Assembly (NCBI GenBank): GCA_963782345.1
Contig: CAWAJF010000007.1
Coordinates: 310,001-374,000, forward strand
From: DASUPK01 sp963782345
Lineage (GTDB): Bacteria; Actinomycetota; Thermoleophilia; Solirubrobacterales; 70-9
Direction: 5' to 3'
Length of the DNA: 64,000 bases
This document shows positions 28,004-36,195 of this stretch, in pieces. Both the position numbers and the translations under genes were made by a program. The notes under the pieces are model-generated. The model saw only the letters and a list, made by a program, of their open reading frames with translations. It did no database searches and was not told the DNA's origin. Position 1 is the first letter of the stretch; the number at the start of each line of letters is the position of its first letter.

Positions 28004-28534
28004 ATGTCGGCCAGCCCGGACACGCAAGCCACCTTCATACCCGTTTCGCTCGCCGATCAAGTCGGCTACCTGCTGTCAAAGGCCCATCTGCGCGTCCACG
28101 TCGCCGCGAACGAGGCGCTCGAGCCACTGGTGCTGACCGTCAAGCACTATGGGCTGCTCACCCTGCTGGTCCACGAGGGCCCGATCTCCCAGGGCCGGCT
28201 CGGTGAAGTCATGCGGATAGACAGGACGACGATGGTTGCGCTGATCGACGAGCTCGAGCGCGCCGGGCACGTCGACCGCACCCGCAATCCCGAGGATCGC
28301 CGAGCCTACGCGCTCGTGGCAACCGCCTCGGGCAAGCGGACCCAGCGCGAGGCGGAGAGGCTGATGAAGCGGGTCTACGACGAAACCCTCGCCCCCCTCT
28401 CCGCGGACGACCGCCGCGAACTGCAGCGGATGCTCAGCCTCATCGTCGAAGGCGGAGGGGCTAGGCGAGCTTCCCGAACTTCTCCTGAATCCGGTGGTAG
28501 AAGCTCGAGCCGGGAAGCTGGGCCAGTCGGCTGA
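28004..28534 (+). CDS. MarR family transcriptional regulator
   Basis: The 176-residue protein has the winged-helix layout of MarR: ISQGRLGEVMRIDRTTMVAL (recognition helix region) and DRTRNPEDRRAYALVATASG, the wing with the conserved D-x-R-A/S-x-x-V pattern. Flanking helices form the dimer interface. It probably represses itself and the divergent MFS exporter through the palindromes in the 126-nt intergenic region. Its last 74 nt overlap the 3' end of nadK convergently, and the C-terminal 20 residues are Ser/Gly-rich. Confidence 0.87.
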   Translation: MSASPDTQATFIPVSLADQVGYLLSKAHLRVHVAANEALEPLVLTVKHYGLLTLLVHEGPISQGRLGEVMRIDRTTMVALIDELERAGHVDRTRNPEDRRAYALVATASGKRTQREAERLMKRVYDETLAPLSADDRRELQRMLSLIVEGGGARRASRTSPESGGRSSSREAGPVG

Positions 28535-29300
28535 CCGAATCATCGAAGCGGATCTCCAGGCCATCCCCCGGCGCCAATTCCCCTGACGGCTCGCCGTCCA
28601 GGGAGATCTCCACCGGCTCGCGACCCGCCGCGTTTCGCACCTGTAGCGCGTCGTCGGGCGCCACCACGAGCGCGCGGGCGGCGAGCGTGTGGGGCGCGAT
28701 GAAGCTGACCACGTACCCCTTCACGCCCCAGGCCAGGATCGGCCCCGCGTTGGCGAGGTTGTAGCCCGTCGACCCGGCGGGGGTCGCCGCGACCAGCCCG
28801 TCACAGCGGACGCTTCCCACCTCTTCACCGCCGATCGCGTAGGAGAGCTGGGCGACGCGCCCGTGCGGGCGCCGCACGAAGCTGACGTCGTTCAGCGCCA
28901 CCGCGCGATCCACCGGGAGATCGACCCTGAGCGCCGGCAGGTCCATCGCCTCGAAGTCGCCCTCGAACGCTCGCCGCAGGCCCGCCTCGAGGTCCTCTCG
29001 CTCGACCGCGGCGAGGAAGCCGACCGTCCCGAAGTTGATCCCGAAGACCGGCACGCCCGTGTTGGCGAAGCGCCGCAGCGCGTAGAGGATGCTGCCGTCG
29101 CCCCCCAGGACGATGCAGACGTCCGGCCGCTCTCCGTCCTCGACACGCGTGATTCCCTCGGCCGCGGCGCCGTGTTTCTCGTGCTCGTCGGGAGTGCAGA
29201 TCAGCTCCACCGACTGGGCGCGCGCCACCGCGGCGGCCTTCGCGACCGCATCGGAGGAGGTCTCCGGATGCGTATGGGTGATCAGCATCGCGCGGGTCAC
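28461..29300 (-). CDS. nadK: NAD kinase
   Basis: The 279-residue enzyme phosphorylates NAD to NADP. The signature GGDGSILYALRRFANTGVPV is near residue 66, followed by FGINFGTVGFLA, ALNDVSFVRR and TPAGSTGYNLANAGP. The ATG overlaps the tlyA stop codon by 4 nt (ATGA). The tlyA-nadK-recN order is a conserved actinobacterial arrangement, here split from recN by the MFS/MarR pair. Confidence 0.93.
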   Translation of the reverse strand: MTRAMLITHTHPETSSDAVAKAAAVARAQSVELICTPDEHEKHGAAAEGITRVEDGERPDVCIVLGGDGSILYALRRFANTGVPVFGINFGTVGFLAAVEREDLEAGLRRAFEGDFEAMDLPALRVDLPVDRAVALNDVSFVRRPHGRVAQLSYAIGGEEVGSVRCDGLVAATPAGSTGYNLANAGPILAWGVKGYVVSFIAPHTLAARALVVAPDDALQVRNAAGREPVEISLDGEPSGELAPGDGLEIRFDDSVSRLAQLPGSSFYHRIQEKFGKLA

Positions 29301-30079
29301 GGCTCGACCTCCCGAAGGGCGGCATCGAGGTCGATGGTTTTGCCGCTCCTCGCGGCCCAGACGAACGTCTCGCGGTTTCCCTTCGGGCCGGGCAGGCCGG
29401 AGGAGGCCAGGCCGCGAACCGCGAGGCCCTGCTTCTGCGCTGCCTCGGCGACCTTGCGGATCGCCTCGCGGCGATCGCCGGCATCCCGGACGACCCCGCC
29501 CTTCCCCACCTTCTCCTTGCCCAGCTCGAACTGCGGCTTGACCAGGCCGAGGAGGTCGAACTCCTCGGCGGCGGTGGCGACGATCGGCGCGATCAGCATC
29601 GCCAGCGAGATGAAGGAGACGTCAACGGTGATCAGGCTCGGCCGAAAGGGCAGATAGGAGTCCCCGAGGGCGCGCGCGTTCAGCCTCTCCATCACCAGCA
29701 CCCGTGAGTCCTGCCTGAGGCGGTAATCGAGCTGGCCGTGGCCGACGTCCACCGCGATCACCATCTCCGCCCCCCGCTGGAGCATGCAGTCCGTGAACCC
29801 ACCGGTGGACGCGCCGACGTCGAGGCAGCGCTTTCCCTCGACCTCGACCCGAAGCTTCGCCAGCGCGTTCTTGAGCTTGATCCCTCCGCGCGAGACGAAC
29901 TCCTCCCCCTCCTCGACCAGGAGCTCCGCCTTCTCGTCGATGAGCTCGCTGGGTTTCTCGACGGCCGCGCCATCCTTCCCCAGGCGCACTCGGCCGGCGC
30001 GCACCGTGGCCGCGGCGGCCGTCCGCGAAGGGGCCAGCCCGCGCTCGGCGAGCAGGGTGTCGGCGCGACGGCGAGGCAT
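29297..30079 (-). CDS. tlyA: TlyA family rRNA 2'-O-methyltransferase
   Basis: The 260-residue protein starts with an S4 RNA-binding domain (DTLLAERGLAPSRTAAAATV) and then an FtsJ-like Rossmann fold: SRGGIKLKNAL, CLDVGASTGGFTDCML (SAM site), VDVGHGQLDYRLR, TVDVSFISLAML and LVKPQFELGKEKVGKGG. The K-D-K-E type catalytic set is present. In mycobacteria TlyA methylates 16S and 23S rRNA and affects capreomycin sensitivity. The ATG at 30079 gives the family start (MPRRRADTLL). Confidence 0.92.
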   Translation of the reverse strand: MPRRRADTLLAERGLAPSRTAAAATVRAGRVRLGKDGAAVEKPSELIDEKAELLVEEGEEFVSRGGIKLKNALAKLRVEVEGKRCLDVGASTGGFTDCMLQRGAEMVIAVDVGHGQLDYRLRQDSRVLVMERLNARALGDSYLPFRPSLITVDVSFISLAMLIAPIVATAAEEFDLLGLVKPQFELGKEKVGKGGVVRDAGDRREAIRKVAEAAQKQGLAVRGLASSGLPGPKGNRETFVWAARSGKTIDLDAALREVEP

Positions 30080-30136
30080 GCGCCCAACCGTACATATGCA
30101 GGGATCACCGGAGCGGGAGCCCGGTGGCACGGCGGG

Positions 30137-30154
30137 GTGTGATCGCCCTCACAC
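30137..30154. promoter_or_regulatory. consensus-like CRP/FNR-family operator
   Basis: GTGTGA and its exact complement TCACAC are spaced by TCGCCC, giving the TGTGA-N6-TCACA consensus of CRP-type regulators. It lies between divergent tlyA and the small membrane gene, 36 nt before the ATG at 30191. A second dyad, ATACG-TT-CGTAT, lies at 30166-30177. Confidence 0.5.
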
Positions 30155-30190
30155 ACGAATCGCACATACGTTCGTATCCTGGTTCCCGCG

Positions 30191-30553
30191 ATGACTCTGT
30201 TCAGGGCAATCCCGATTCACGTGCACGCCGCACTCGAGGTGGCCGCCGCCCCCATTCTGATGGTGGCGCCCTTCGCGCTCGGCTTCACGCCCCTCGCGGG
30301 GGCCCTGAGCATCGCTCTCGGAGTTCTCCTGCTCGGCCTCGCCACCTCCGTTTACGGCGATTCGAACCGAGGGAACCTGCCGCTGAGCGCCCACGCGGGG
30401 CTCGACTACACACTGGCCGCCCTCACCCTGGCGGCCGGGGTCGTGGCGGGAATCGCCGGCGATTACATCGCAACCGTCTTTTTGGTCGGTTTCGGCTCCG
30501 CGCACATGGCGCTGACCGCTTCAACGCGGTTCAGTCGTCCGCTCGGTGCCTGA
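30191..30553 (+). CDS. small four-helix membrane protein
   Basis: The 120-residue protein has four hydrophobic segments at roughly residues 12-32, 35-53, 68-88 and 90-108. HAGLDYTLAALTLAAGVVAG resembles SPW-type small membrane proteins, but the match is loose. Function unknown. Its promoter region contains a CRP-like palindrome. It is the last gene before the left end of the mobile island. Confidence 0.6.
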   Translation: MTLFRAIPIHVHAALEVAAAPILMVAPFALGFTPLAGALSIALGVLLLGLATSVYGDSNRGNLPLSAHAGLDYTLAALTLAAGVVAGIAGDYIATVFLVGFGSAHMALTASTRFSRPLGA

Positions 30554-30585
30554 CTACCGGCTACCTCCCACAGACAACACACATA

Positions 30586-30607
30586 TCTCTCCTCCCTGTA
30601 GTACCCC
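30586..30607. repeat. left att direct repeat (attL) of the island
   Basis: This 22-nt sequence, which contains CTCCTCCCTGTAGTACCCC, recurs exactly at 61519-61540 in the same orientation. Each copy is followed at once by a GC-rich hairpin. The integrase gene ends 58 nt inside this copy. I infer the left junction of a site-specifically integrated element. Confidence 0.75.
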
Positions 30608-30608
30608 T

Positions 30609-30636
30609 AGAGAACCCCGCTTCGGCGGGGTTCTCT
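30609..30636. terminator. terminator hairpin next to left att repeat
   Basis: AGAGAACCCCGC and GCGGGGTTCTCT flank a TTCG loop and a run of T follows on the plus strand. It can end transcription coming from the left. A related but diverged hairpin follows the right att repeat. Confidence 0.75.
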
Positions 30637-30664
30637 TTTTATCGTGTTTACAGGGAATTCGTCC

Positions 30665-31918
30665 CTAGTGAGGGCTGCCGGTGCCCGCCCCTGGGCCCGC
30701 CGTGCCAGAGTCTGTGCCAGAGTCAGACACTTGTGCTGCATCCTCAGGGGCCTCCACGGGCTCAGCCGTGGCGTCGAGCAGGTAGGCGTCCATGCGCTGG
30801 CGGACCTCGTCGTGGGAGCCCGGCAGCAGGTGACCGTATGTATCGAACGTCGTCTGGATCTTCGAATGACCCATGAACTCCTGCACCGCCTTGGCGTTCG
30901 CACCCGAGTCGATCAGAAGCGAGGCGAAGGTGTGGCGCGCATCGTGCAGCCTGATCGGCTCGAGCTCCGCGGCGGCCCAGCTCTCTTGCGCGTGGTTGTC
31001 GACGCTCGAGGGCACGAAAGGGTCCACCGCAGTTCGGCCAAACACCAGCTCCTCGCCCGTGCGGCCGGTTCGCAGCAGGTGCTCGTCGAGGTGATCGCGC
31101 AGAACCGCGAGTAGCGGGATCGTCCGCCGGCTCGCCTCGGACTTCGGCTCGATCGCCCCCTCCTCCTGGTCCCAGCCGAACTCGACGTGGATCAGGCTGG
31201 CCCCCAGCTCGACGTCGCAGACCCGAAGCGCCTGCAGCTCCCCCCGGCGTAAGCCGGCGTAGAAGGCCGCCGCCCACAGCGGCTGCTCCTCGTCGCGAAG
31301 CGGCGCGATCAGCTCCGCGGCGTGGGCGGCCGAGGCGACCCGTTTCGCCCGCGCGGTCCCCTGCGCCGGGAGGTCAATCCGCGTCGCCGGGTTGTACGCA
31401 AAGAGATCGCGGTCGATCAGGCGCCGGTAAAGGGCCTGGATCGGATTGAGCACGTTGCTCACCGTTCCCGGAGCGAGCCCGGAAGCGAGCAGCTCGTCGG
31501 CTAGCGATTGCACGTCTGCCCGACGTACGTCCGCCACTTTCAACCGGCCGAGCGTGGACGGCTCGATGTGGTTCACCAGCGCTCGCTCGTAGGAGCGGCT
31601 CGTATTCGGCTTGTATCGCCCCCGATTCCTCGGGCGCACAGTTCCTGCCTTCATCCCCTCGATGAACTCGCGCAGCGCGTCCGCGAGCGTGCGGGTATCC
31701 CGCCGCGCCGGCCTGATGCCCCCGCGCTGCGCAGCGGCCAAAGCCTCGGCCCGCCACGACCTCGCCTCTGCCTCTCGCCGGAAGGTCTTGCTGACGGACT
31801 TGCCCTCGCGGGCCAGGTACACCCAGGCCTCCCAACCAGCGTTGCAGTCGCACCGTCCACCCTCGCCTGAACGGCAGCCCCGCGAGTGTCGCCTCCTGAT
31901 TCCCGTCGCCCGCGCCAT
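30665..31918 (-). CDS. tyrosine-type integrase of the mobile island
   Basis: The 417-residue phage-type integrase has an N-terminal arm-binding region with cysteines (GRCDCNAGWEAWVYL), a core-binding domain (SRSYERALVNHIEPSTLGRL) and the catalytic domain. The catalytic motifs are YAGLRRGELQAL (Arg), ARHTFASLLIDSG (His/Arg) and MGHSKIQTTFDTYGH (nucleophile Tyr). The extreme C-terminus (SGTDSGTAGPG) is encoded by the GTGCCAG arm-type repeats themselves. It points towards the left att repeat, the usual arrangement for integrases. An excisionase-like gene lies 85 nt upstream. Confidence 0.92.
   Translation of the reverse strand: MARATGIRRRHSRGCRSGEGGRCDCNAGWEAWVYLAREGKSVSKTFRREAEARSWRAEALAAAQRGGIRPARRDTRTLADALREFIEGMKAGTVRPRNRGRYKPNTSRSYERALVNHIEPSTLGRLKVADVRRADVQSLADELLASGLAPGTVSNVLNPIQALYRRLIDRDLFAYNPATRIDLPAQGTARAKRVASAAHAAELIAPLRDEEQPLWAAAFYAGLRRGELQALRVCDVELGASLIHVEFGWDQEEGAIEPKSEASRRTIPLLAVLRDHLDEHLLRTGRTGEELVFGRTAVDPFVPSSVDNHAQESWAAAELEPIRLHDARHTFASLLIDSGANAKAVQEFMGHSKIQTTFDTYGHLLPGSHDEVRQRMDAYLLDATAEPVEAPEDAAQVSDSGTDSGTAGPGAGTGSPH
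30702..30720. repeat. left arm-type repeats GTGCCAG
   Basis: Two GTGCCAG units 12 nt apart lie inside the 3' end of the integrase gene. Four more copies at 11-nt spacing lie just inside the right att repeat (61404-61443). Identical short repeats inside both ends are expected for integrase arm sites. Confidence 0.6.
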
Positions 31919-32003
31919 CAGCCGCTCCAGCGAGCCGGGGATCGGCTGCCTGCAATCGCCGAGATGGATCCTCGTCGCGTCATCTCTCCTATCTTGGCGA
32001 GCA

Positions 32004-32258
32004 CTACCGGCTGGCGATCAGCCCCGACTGCAGCCGTTGCCCTCCCCTTACCCGGGCGCCAACCGACTCCTCGGCGTTCGCCGCCATCCACCGCTCTAGC
32101 TCGGCGACCGGAACCAGCACCTTCCTCCCCCGCCGAATCAGCTGCAGCTCGGGGCGAACATGCTCGCTGAAGAAGTCCTCTCCCACTCCGATCGCCGCCG
32201 CCGCCTCTGAGGGCGTCAGGGCTAAGCGGGGGATTGGGGTCGACAGCTTTTTGCTCAC
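32004..32258 (-). CDS. excisionase-like helix-turn-helix protein
   Basis: The 84-residue protein carries an excisionase/MerR-type winged-helix motif (RLALTPSEAAAAIGVGEDFF) followed by a wing (LIRRGRKVLVPVAELERWMA). Such small proteins direct excision with a tyrosine integrase. The GTG start has an AGGAGGCG ribosome site. It lies 85 nt upstream of the integrase on the same strand, which supports the role. Confidence 0.78.
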   Translation of the reverse strand: MSKKLSTPIPRLALTPSEAAAAIGVGEDFFSEHVRPELQLIRRGRKVLVPVAELERWMAANAEESVGARVRGGQRLQSGLIASR

Positions 32259-32329
32259 CGCCTCCTATGACGCAAAATCCGGGAAAGCGTCCCACCGGTG
32301 TACCAGAAGAAACCGCCGCTTTGCATCTT

Positions 32330-33666
32330 GACCTCAACCGGTCAATGCACCACCCCTGACGTCTCGCATCGTCTCATCTAGTCCGAGCGCTGTCGAGCGA
32401 AGGCCGTAGGCCGAAGCGAGTCAGCGCTCGGCGCCGGTCCCCTCGAGACCCTCGATCAGCTCGGTGAGCTTCTCGGCCGGGGTCCGAAAGCCGAGCGTCT
32501 CTCGCGGCCGGCCGTTGAGCTTTGCGGCGACCTCGTCGAGGCGCTCCTGGCTCACCCCGGCGAGGCTCTTGCCCTTCGGGAAGTACTGGCGAAGGAGGCC
32601 GTTGGTGTTCTCGTTCGAGCCCCGCTGCCAGGGGCTTCGGGGGTCGCAGAAGTAGACCGGCAGACCGGCCTCGACCGAGAAGCGCCGGTGCTCCGCCATC
32701 TCCGAGCCCTGGTCCCAGGTGAGCGAGCGGCGAAGCTGGGCCGGCAGGGTGGCGATGCTCGCCTTGAGCGCATCTGCGACCTCGACGGCGCCGGTCCCCT
32801 CGGGCAGGGCGACGAGCTGGCAGTAGCGGGTGGAGCGCTCGACCAGGGTCGCGATCGCGTTCGCTCGCGTCCCGATCAGGAGGTCGCCCTCCCAGTGGCC
32901 GGGGACCGCGCGGTCTGCGACCTCCGGCGGGCGCTCGGAGATCATCACCATCCCGGTGAGCTTGCCCTGGCCCTGGCGCTTTGACGACTGCGAGCGGGCA
33001 TATCGCCTCTGCCGGCCCCTTCTGAGGTGGTGGGTGAGCTCTCGCTTGAGCGTCCCCCGCGCCTGGACGTAGAGGGCGCGGTAGATCGTCTCGTGCGAGA
33101 CCCGCATCTCCTCATTGTCGGGGTATTGGATTCTGAGCCAGCCGGCGATCTGCTCGGGGGAGTAGTCGGCTCGAAGCCGCTCTGAGACGAGCCGGCGCAG
33201 CTGCGGGCAGAGCTCGAACTTCGTCGGTCGCGGCCTCCGCGCCCTCCTTGAGGCCTCGCGGTCTGCCGTGTGGGCGCGGTAGCGCCGACGGCCGCCGCAG
33301 CGGTCGATCTCCCGGGCGATCGTGGTGTGGGAACGGCGAAGGGCCCGGGCGATGGCGCGGGCCGAGCGATCGCGGGCGATCGCGCGGGAGATCTCCTCGC
33401 GCTCCTCCAAGCTCAGGCAGCGCTCGGGGCGCCGACGGGCCCTCGGCCGGATGCCTCCCGCTCTCGCCAGGTGGTCGCTCACGGTCCCGCGGGCAAGGCC
33501 GAGCCGGCGCCCGATCTCGCGATCGCTCAGCCCCTCCGCTCGCAGCTCCCAGATCGCATCCTTGACGGCCTCGGTCAGGTAGTGGCCCTTTGGCATCTCC
33601 GCACCTCCATCGTTGGTCAGCGAAGTCGCTGACTCTCTCGGGTGGTGCGGCGGTGGTTTGAGACCA
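32330..33666. mobile_element. IS30-family insertion sequence
   Basis: A single transposase gene lies between inverted ends. GCACCACCC (32347-32355) and its exact complement GGGTGGTGC (33640-33648) pair. Weaker pairing extends outward (CTCAAC against TTTGAG). The full terminal repeats and target duplication are not clear, so the outer limits are approximate. Confidence 0.55.
32421..33596 (-). CDS. IS30-family transposase
   Basis: The 391-residue transposase has N-terminal helix-turn-helix motifs (GLSDREIGRRLGLARGTVSD and ARAIARALRRSHTTIAREID), the IS30 region ADYSPEQIAGWL with VSHETIYRALY, and a DDE nuclease domain. The acidic residues lie in HWEGDLLIG, TWDQGSEM and GSNENTNGLLRQYFPKG. Length is normal and the frame is open, so it may be active. 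Confidence 0.92.
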   Translation of the reverse strand: MPKGHYLTEAVKDAIWELRAEGLSDREIGRRLGLARGTVSDHLARAGGIRPRARRRPERCLSLEEREEISRAIARDRSARAIARALRRSHTTIAREIDRCGGRRRYRAHTADREASRRARRPRPTKFELCPQLRRLVSERLRADYSPEQIAGWLRIQYPDNEEMRVSHETIYRALYVQARGTLKRELTHHLRRGRQRRYARSQSSKRQGQGKLTGMVMISERPPEVADRAVPGHWEGDLLIGTRANAIATLVERSTRYCQLVALPEGTGAVEVADALKASIATLPAQLRRSLTWDQGSEMAEHRRFSVEAGLPVYFCDPRSPWQRGSNENTNGLLRQYFPKGKSLAGVSQERLDEVAAKLNGRPRETLGFRTPAEKLTELIEGLEGTGAER

Positions 33667-33730
33667 CCCCACGAGAAGCGGTGCTTTGCATGGAGAGGGG
33701 TATCAGCGCGTGGCGTCGAAGTTACGCCGC

Positions 33731-34357
33731 ATGGGTAGCCGCTGGGATACGGGCCGCCTCGAGGCGTTCAGCGACGGTGTCTTCGCGATTGCGATCACCC
33801 TGCTCGTCCTCGAGATCAGCGTCCCGGAAAGTGGTTTCGAGGACCTTTGGAAGGGCATCGCGGACCAGTGGCCCTCCTACTTGGCTTACGCGACCAGCTT
33901 CCTCACGGTTGGCGGCCTGTGGCTTGCGCACCACGGGATCTTCCGCCGCCTGGCGAGCGCGGACGGCATGGTGATGCGCCTCAACATCCTGCAGCTAATG
34001 CTCGTTTCGTTCCTGCCGTTTCCCACCAAGCTGATCGCCGAAGCGATCCATCTGACCACCGCCGAGCGTGCGGCCGTCATCTTCTACGGCTTGGTGCTGC
34101 TCTCGATCTCGGTGGTGACCGGTGTGCTCTGGCGCTATGTGGCCGCGCACCGCGACCTGCTCGAACCCGACGTCACGGACGAGGAAGTCAGCGCCATGAC
34201 CGCGCTGACGACGCCCAACATGGGCTTCTACGTGGTCGTCGTGCTGCTGGCGATCTTCGCGCCCAAAGTCGCCGCCTTCGGCTTCCTGCTGCTCGCCGTG
34301 GTCGGCGTCTTTCGCCAGCGCGGTGACCGGACTCCTTCATCCGCGCCCGCCCAATGA
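33731..34357 (+). CDS. TMEM175-family (DUF1211) potassium channel-like protein
   Basis: The 208-residue protein has six predicted helices and the family signature RLEAFSDGVFAIAITLLVLE in helix 1, whose FSDGxxAI core lines the pore in bacterial TMEM175 channels. TPNMGFYVVVVLLAIFAPKV is near the end. Bacterial members conduct K+ weakly. The ATG at 33731 is chosen because it lies just before the signature. Longer TTG starts overlap the IS30 end. Confidence 0.85.
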   Translation: MGSRWDTGRLEAFSDGVFAIAITLLVLEISVPESGFEDLWKGIADQWPSYLAYATSFLTVGGLWLAHHGIFRRLASADGMVMRLNILQLMLVSFLPFPTKLIAEAIHLTTAERAAVIFYGLVLLSISVVTGVLWRYVAAHRDLLEPDVTDEEVSAMTALTTPNMGFYVVVVLLAIFAPKVAAFGFLLLAVVGVFRQRGDRTPSSAPAQ

Positions 34358-34460
34358 CCCGGCACCCCGCCTGCGGAAGCGGCACAGCGGACTGCCCCTA
34401 GGTCGCCTACCCTGGCCGAGGCGAATCCTCGCCATCACTGCGCAGAAGAAGGAGCGGCAG

Positions 34461-34751
34461 ATGTCCGAGCAGTCCAGCAGGCTTTTGGCAGGCAGGCGTT
34501 GCGCGGGTGCGGTCGCGGCGACATTGGCGATTGCGGCGGTCGGAGCCACCGGCTGCGGCAGCGACAACAGTGGCAATAGCGTCAGCAGCGCCGTCCAGTC
34601 GGTGCAGCAGGGCGTCTCAACGGCCCAGGGCGCCGTCTCTACCGCCCAGCAGCAGGCCCAGAGCGTCCAGACCCAGATCCAGAGCGTTCAGAGCCAGGCC
34701 CAGAGCGTCCAGACCCAGATCCAGCAGAAGACGAGCTCCGGCGGGCAGTAG
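34461..34751 (+). CDS. small lipoprotein with coiled-coil repeats
   Basis: The 96-residue product has a lipoprotein signal with lipobox VGATGC. The mature part (about 60 residues) is rich in Ser, Gln and Val and repeats the units AQSVQTQIQ and VQSQAQSVQTQIQ, so it should form a helical coiled coil outside the membrane. GAAGGAG is a strong ribosome site just upstream. The DNA repeat CAGAGCGTCCAGACCCAGAT occurs twice. Function unknown. Confidence 0.68.
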   Translation: MSEQSSRLLAGRRCAGAVAATLAIAAVGATGCGSDNSGNSVSSAVQSVQQGVSTAQGAVSTAQQQAQSVQTQIQSVQSQAQSVQTQIQQKTSSGGQ

Positions 34752-34826
34752 TGAGGCTTCTCTGGATGGCCGCAGTGGGTCTGATCACGGCCAGCTAGTC
34801 GATACCGCTTCAAGCGAAGCGAAATA

Positions 34827-34845
34827 GCCGCTTTGGACGAAAAGG
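34827..34845. repeat. GCTTTGGACGAAAAG repeat, copy 1
   Basis: CGCTTTGGACGAAAAG matches copies at 35341-35361 and, inverted, 37010-37032. All three lie between genes of the island. The unit is an imperfect palindrome (CTGCTTT...AAGCAG). Confidence 0.5.
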
Positions 34846-34854
34846 GGACCGGAG

Positions 34855-35301
34855 CTAGTCCGAGCCGAACAGCTGCCCGAGGCGGTCGAAACTGTCGGTC
34901 CAGCCTCCTTCGTGGAGGGAGAGGCGTTCCTCGGTGGAGAATTCGCCGTGGGTGAGAACGACCCTGGTCTCATCACCCAGAGCCTCAAGCTCCAGCGTCG
35001 CCACCGTTTCACGGTCATCCGGATTAGGGGGATCCCATCGAAACGTGTACCCCAGGCGGCTGGGGGGTCCGACCTCCCTGAACTCTCCTGACAGATGGAA
35101 CAGCTCGCCGTCCGGGGGCTGCATCGCGATCCGATAGCTGCCCCCGACCTGCGGATCGAAGTCCACGCTAGGAGAAGTAAAGCCCTTGGGACCCCACCAC
35201 TTCGCGACCTCATCAGGTTCGGTCAGCGCCCTGTATACGACCTCCCGTGGGGCGCTAAAAGTCCGCTCCAGGCTTAGGGTCAGTCCGTTGCCCTCGGCCA
35301 T
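34855..35301 (-). CDS. SRPBCC (AHSA1-type) domain protein
   Basis: The 148-residue protein matches the START/Bet v1-like AHSA1 family: PREVVYRALTEPDEVAKWWG near residue 18, FDPQVGGSYRIAMQ, LSGEFREVGPPSRL and a C-terminal EGGWTDSFDRLGQL. These proteins have a hydrophobic ligand cavity. The function here is unknown. It is flanked by two copies of the GCTTTGGACGA repeat. Confidence 0.85.
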   Translation of the reverse strand: MAEGNGLTLSLERTFSAPREVVYRALTEPDEVAKWWGPKGFTSPSVDFDPQVGGSYRIAMQPPDGELFHLSGEFREVGPPSRLGYTFRWDPPNPDDRETVATLELEALGDETRVVLTHGEFSTEERLSLHEGGWTDSFDRLGQLFGSD

Positions 35302-35340
35302 CTCAGAGTCATCCTACGCGTCAACGGCATGGCCGTCGGT

Positions 35341-35361
35341 GCTGCTTTGGACGAGAAGCAG
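35341..35361. repeat. GCTTTGGACGAAAAG repeat, copy 2
   Basis: CTGCTTTGGACGAGAAGCAG differs by one base from the inverted copy at 37010-37032. The two copies bracket the short recombinase and the MBL-fold gene. Confidence 0.55.
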
Positions 35362-35362
35362 C

Positions 35363-36043
35363 TCACCGCAAGAGCGCAGCCGCTGCGGGGATCACTGGCG
35401 ATCGACGAGCGCGGACCGTTTCGATGATCTCACCGCTATCGATTCCCTGGAGATAGATCGACGTGATCCCGAGGTGCGCGTGTCCGAGCTGACGCTGGAT
35501 CACGTTTAGCGGAACGCCCTCGCGCGCCATTTCCACGGCGTGGGCGTGGCGCAGCTGGTGCGGGGCGAATCTGCGCCTGACGCCCGCACTGACGGCCAGC
35601 CGTCTAAGTCGCGTCCTGACCTGAGCTGCTGACCAAGGCTGTCCGCGGGTCTCTCCTGAGATCACGCAGAAGAGCGGGCCGACAGGGAGCGCCACTCGCA
35701 ACTCAGTCCACGGTCGAAGGTGCTCCCAGCCCCAATCGTCCATGCCGACCTCCCGTTGTTTTCCGCCGTTCCCGTTTCGAACGAGGATTGAGCCACGGCC
35801 TGGCTCGAGATCGGATTCCGCCAAGGCGAGGGCCTCGGAGATACGCAGGCCGGCGCGCCAGAGGACGGCGATGAGCCCTCGCATTCGACGCCCGAACGGC
35901 CCGTCACCCGCTTCGCGCATCACACCGATTGTCTCCTCGATTCGCGGCGGGTCCGCCGGGTAGCGCCGGCCCTTGTTTGCGGGCCTGCGCCGCATCGGTT
36001 GACAGAGTTGAAAAGCGTCGTGGGAGCCTTGGCCGTTGAGCAT
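35363..36043 (-). CDS. short tyrosine recombinase lacking an N-terminal core-binding domain
   Basis: The 226-residue protein is only the catalytic half of a tyrosine recombinase: LWRAGLRISEALALAESD (Arg), PHQLRHAHAVEMAREGVPL (His/Arg), LGHAHLGITSIYLQG (His and Tyr). An AGGAGG ribosome site 6 nt before the ATG at 36043 shows the short form is a complete gene. Similar short recombinases recur in Thermoleophilia as far as I recall. It lies just inside an inverted pair of the GCTTTGGACGA repeat, which may be its recombination site (inference). Confidence 0.78.
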   Translation of the reverse strand: MLNGQGSHDAFQLCQPMRRRPANKGRRYPADPPRIEETIGVMREAGDGPFGRRMRGLIAVLWRAGLRISEALALAESDLEPGRGSILVRNGNGGKQREVGMDDWGWEHLRPWTELRVALPVGPLFCVISGETRGQPWSAAQVRTRLRRLAVSAGVRRRFAPHQLRHAHAVEMAREGVPLNVIQRQLGHAHLGITSIYLQGIDSGEIIETVRARRSPVIPAAAALLR

Positions 36044-36195
36044 CGCTGCCTCCTAGATTGGGTGCAGAGTGATGCTCTAGGTCCCAACCGGCGCTTTTCA
36101 GTTGACGACCAGCGGCCGCCTTGCATCTCCCTTCACACGAAAGCGGCACGCGCGCGCCGAAACTCTTTGCCGAGTCTTGCCCAGCGTCACAACGG

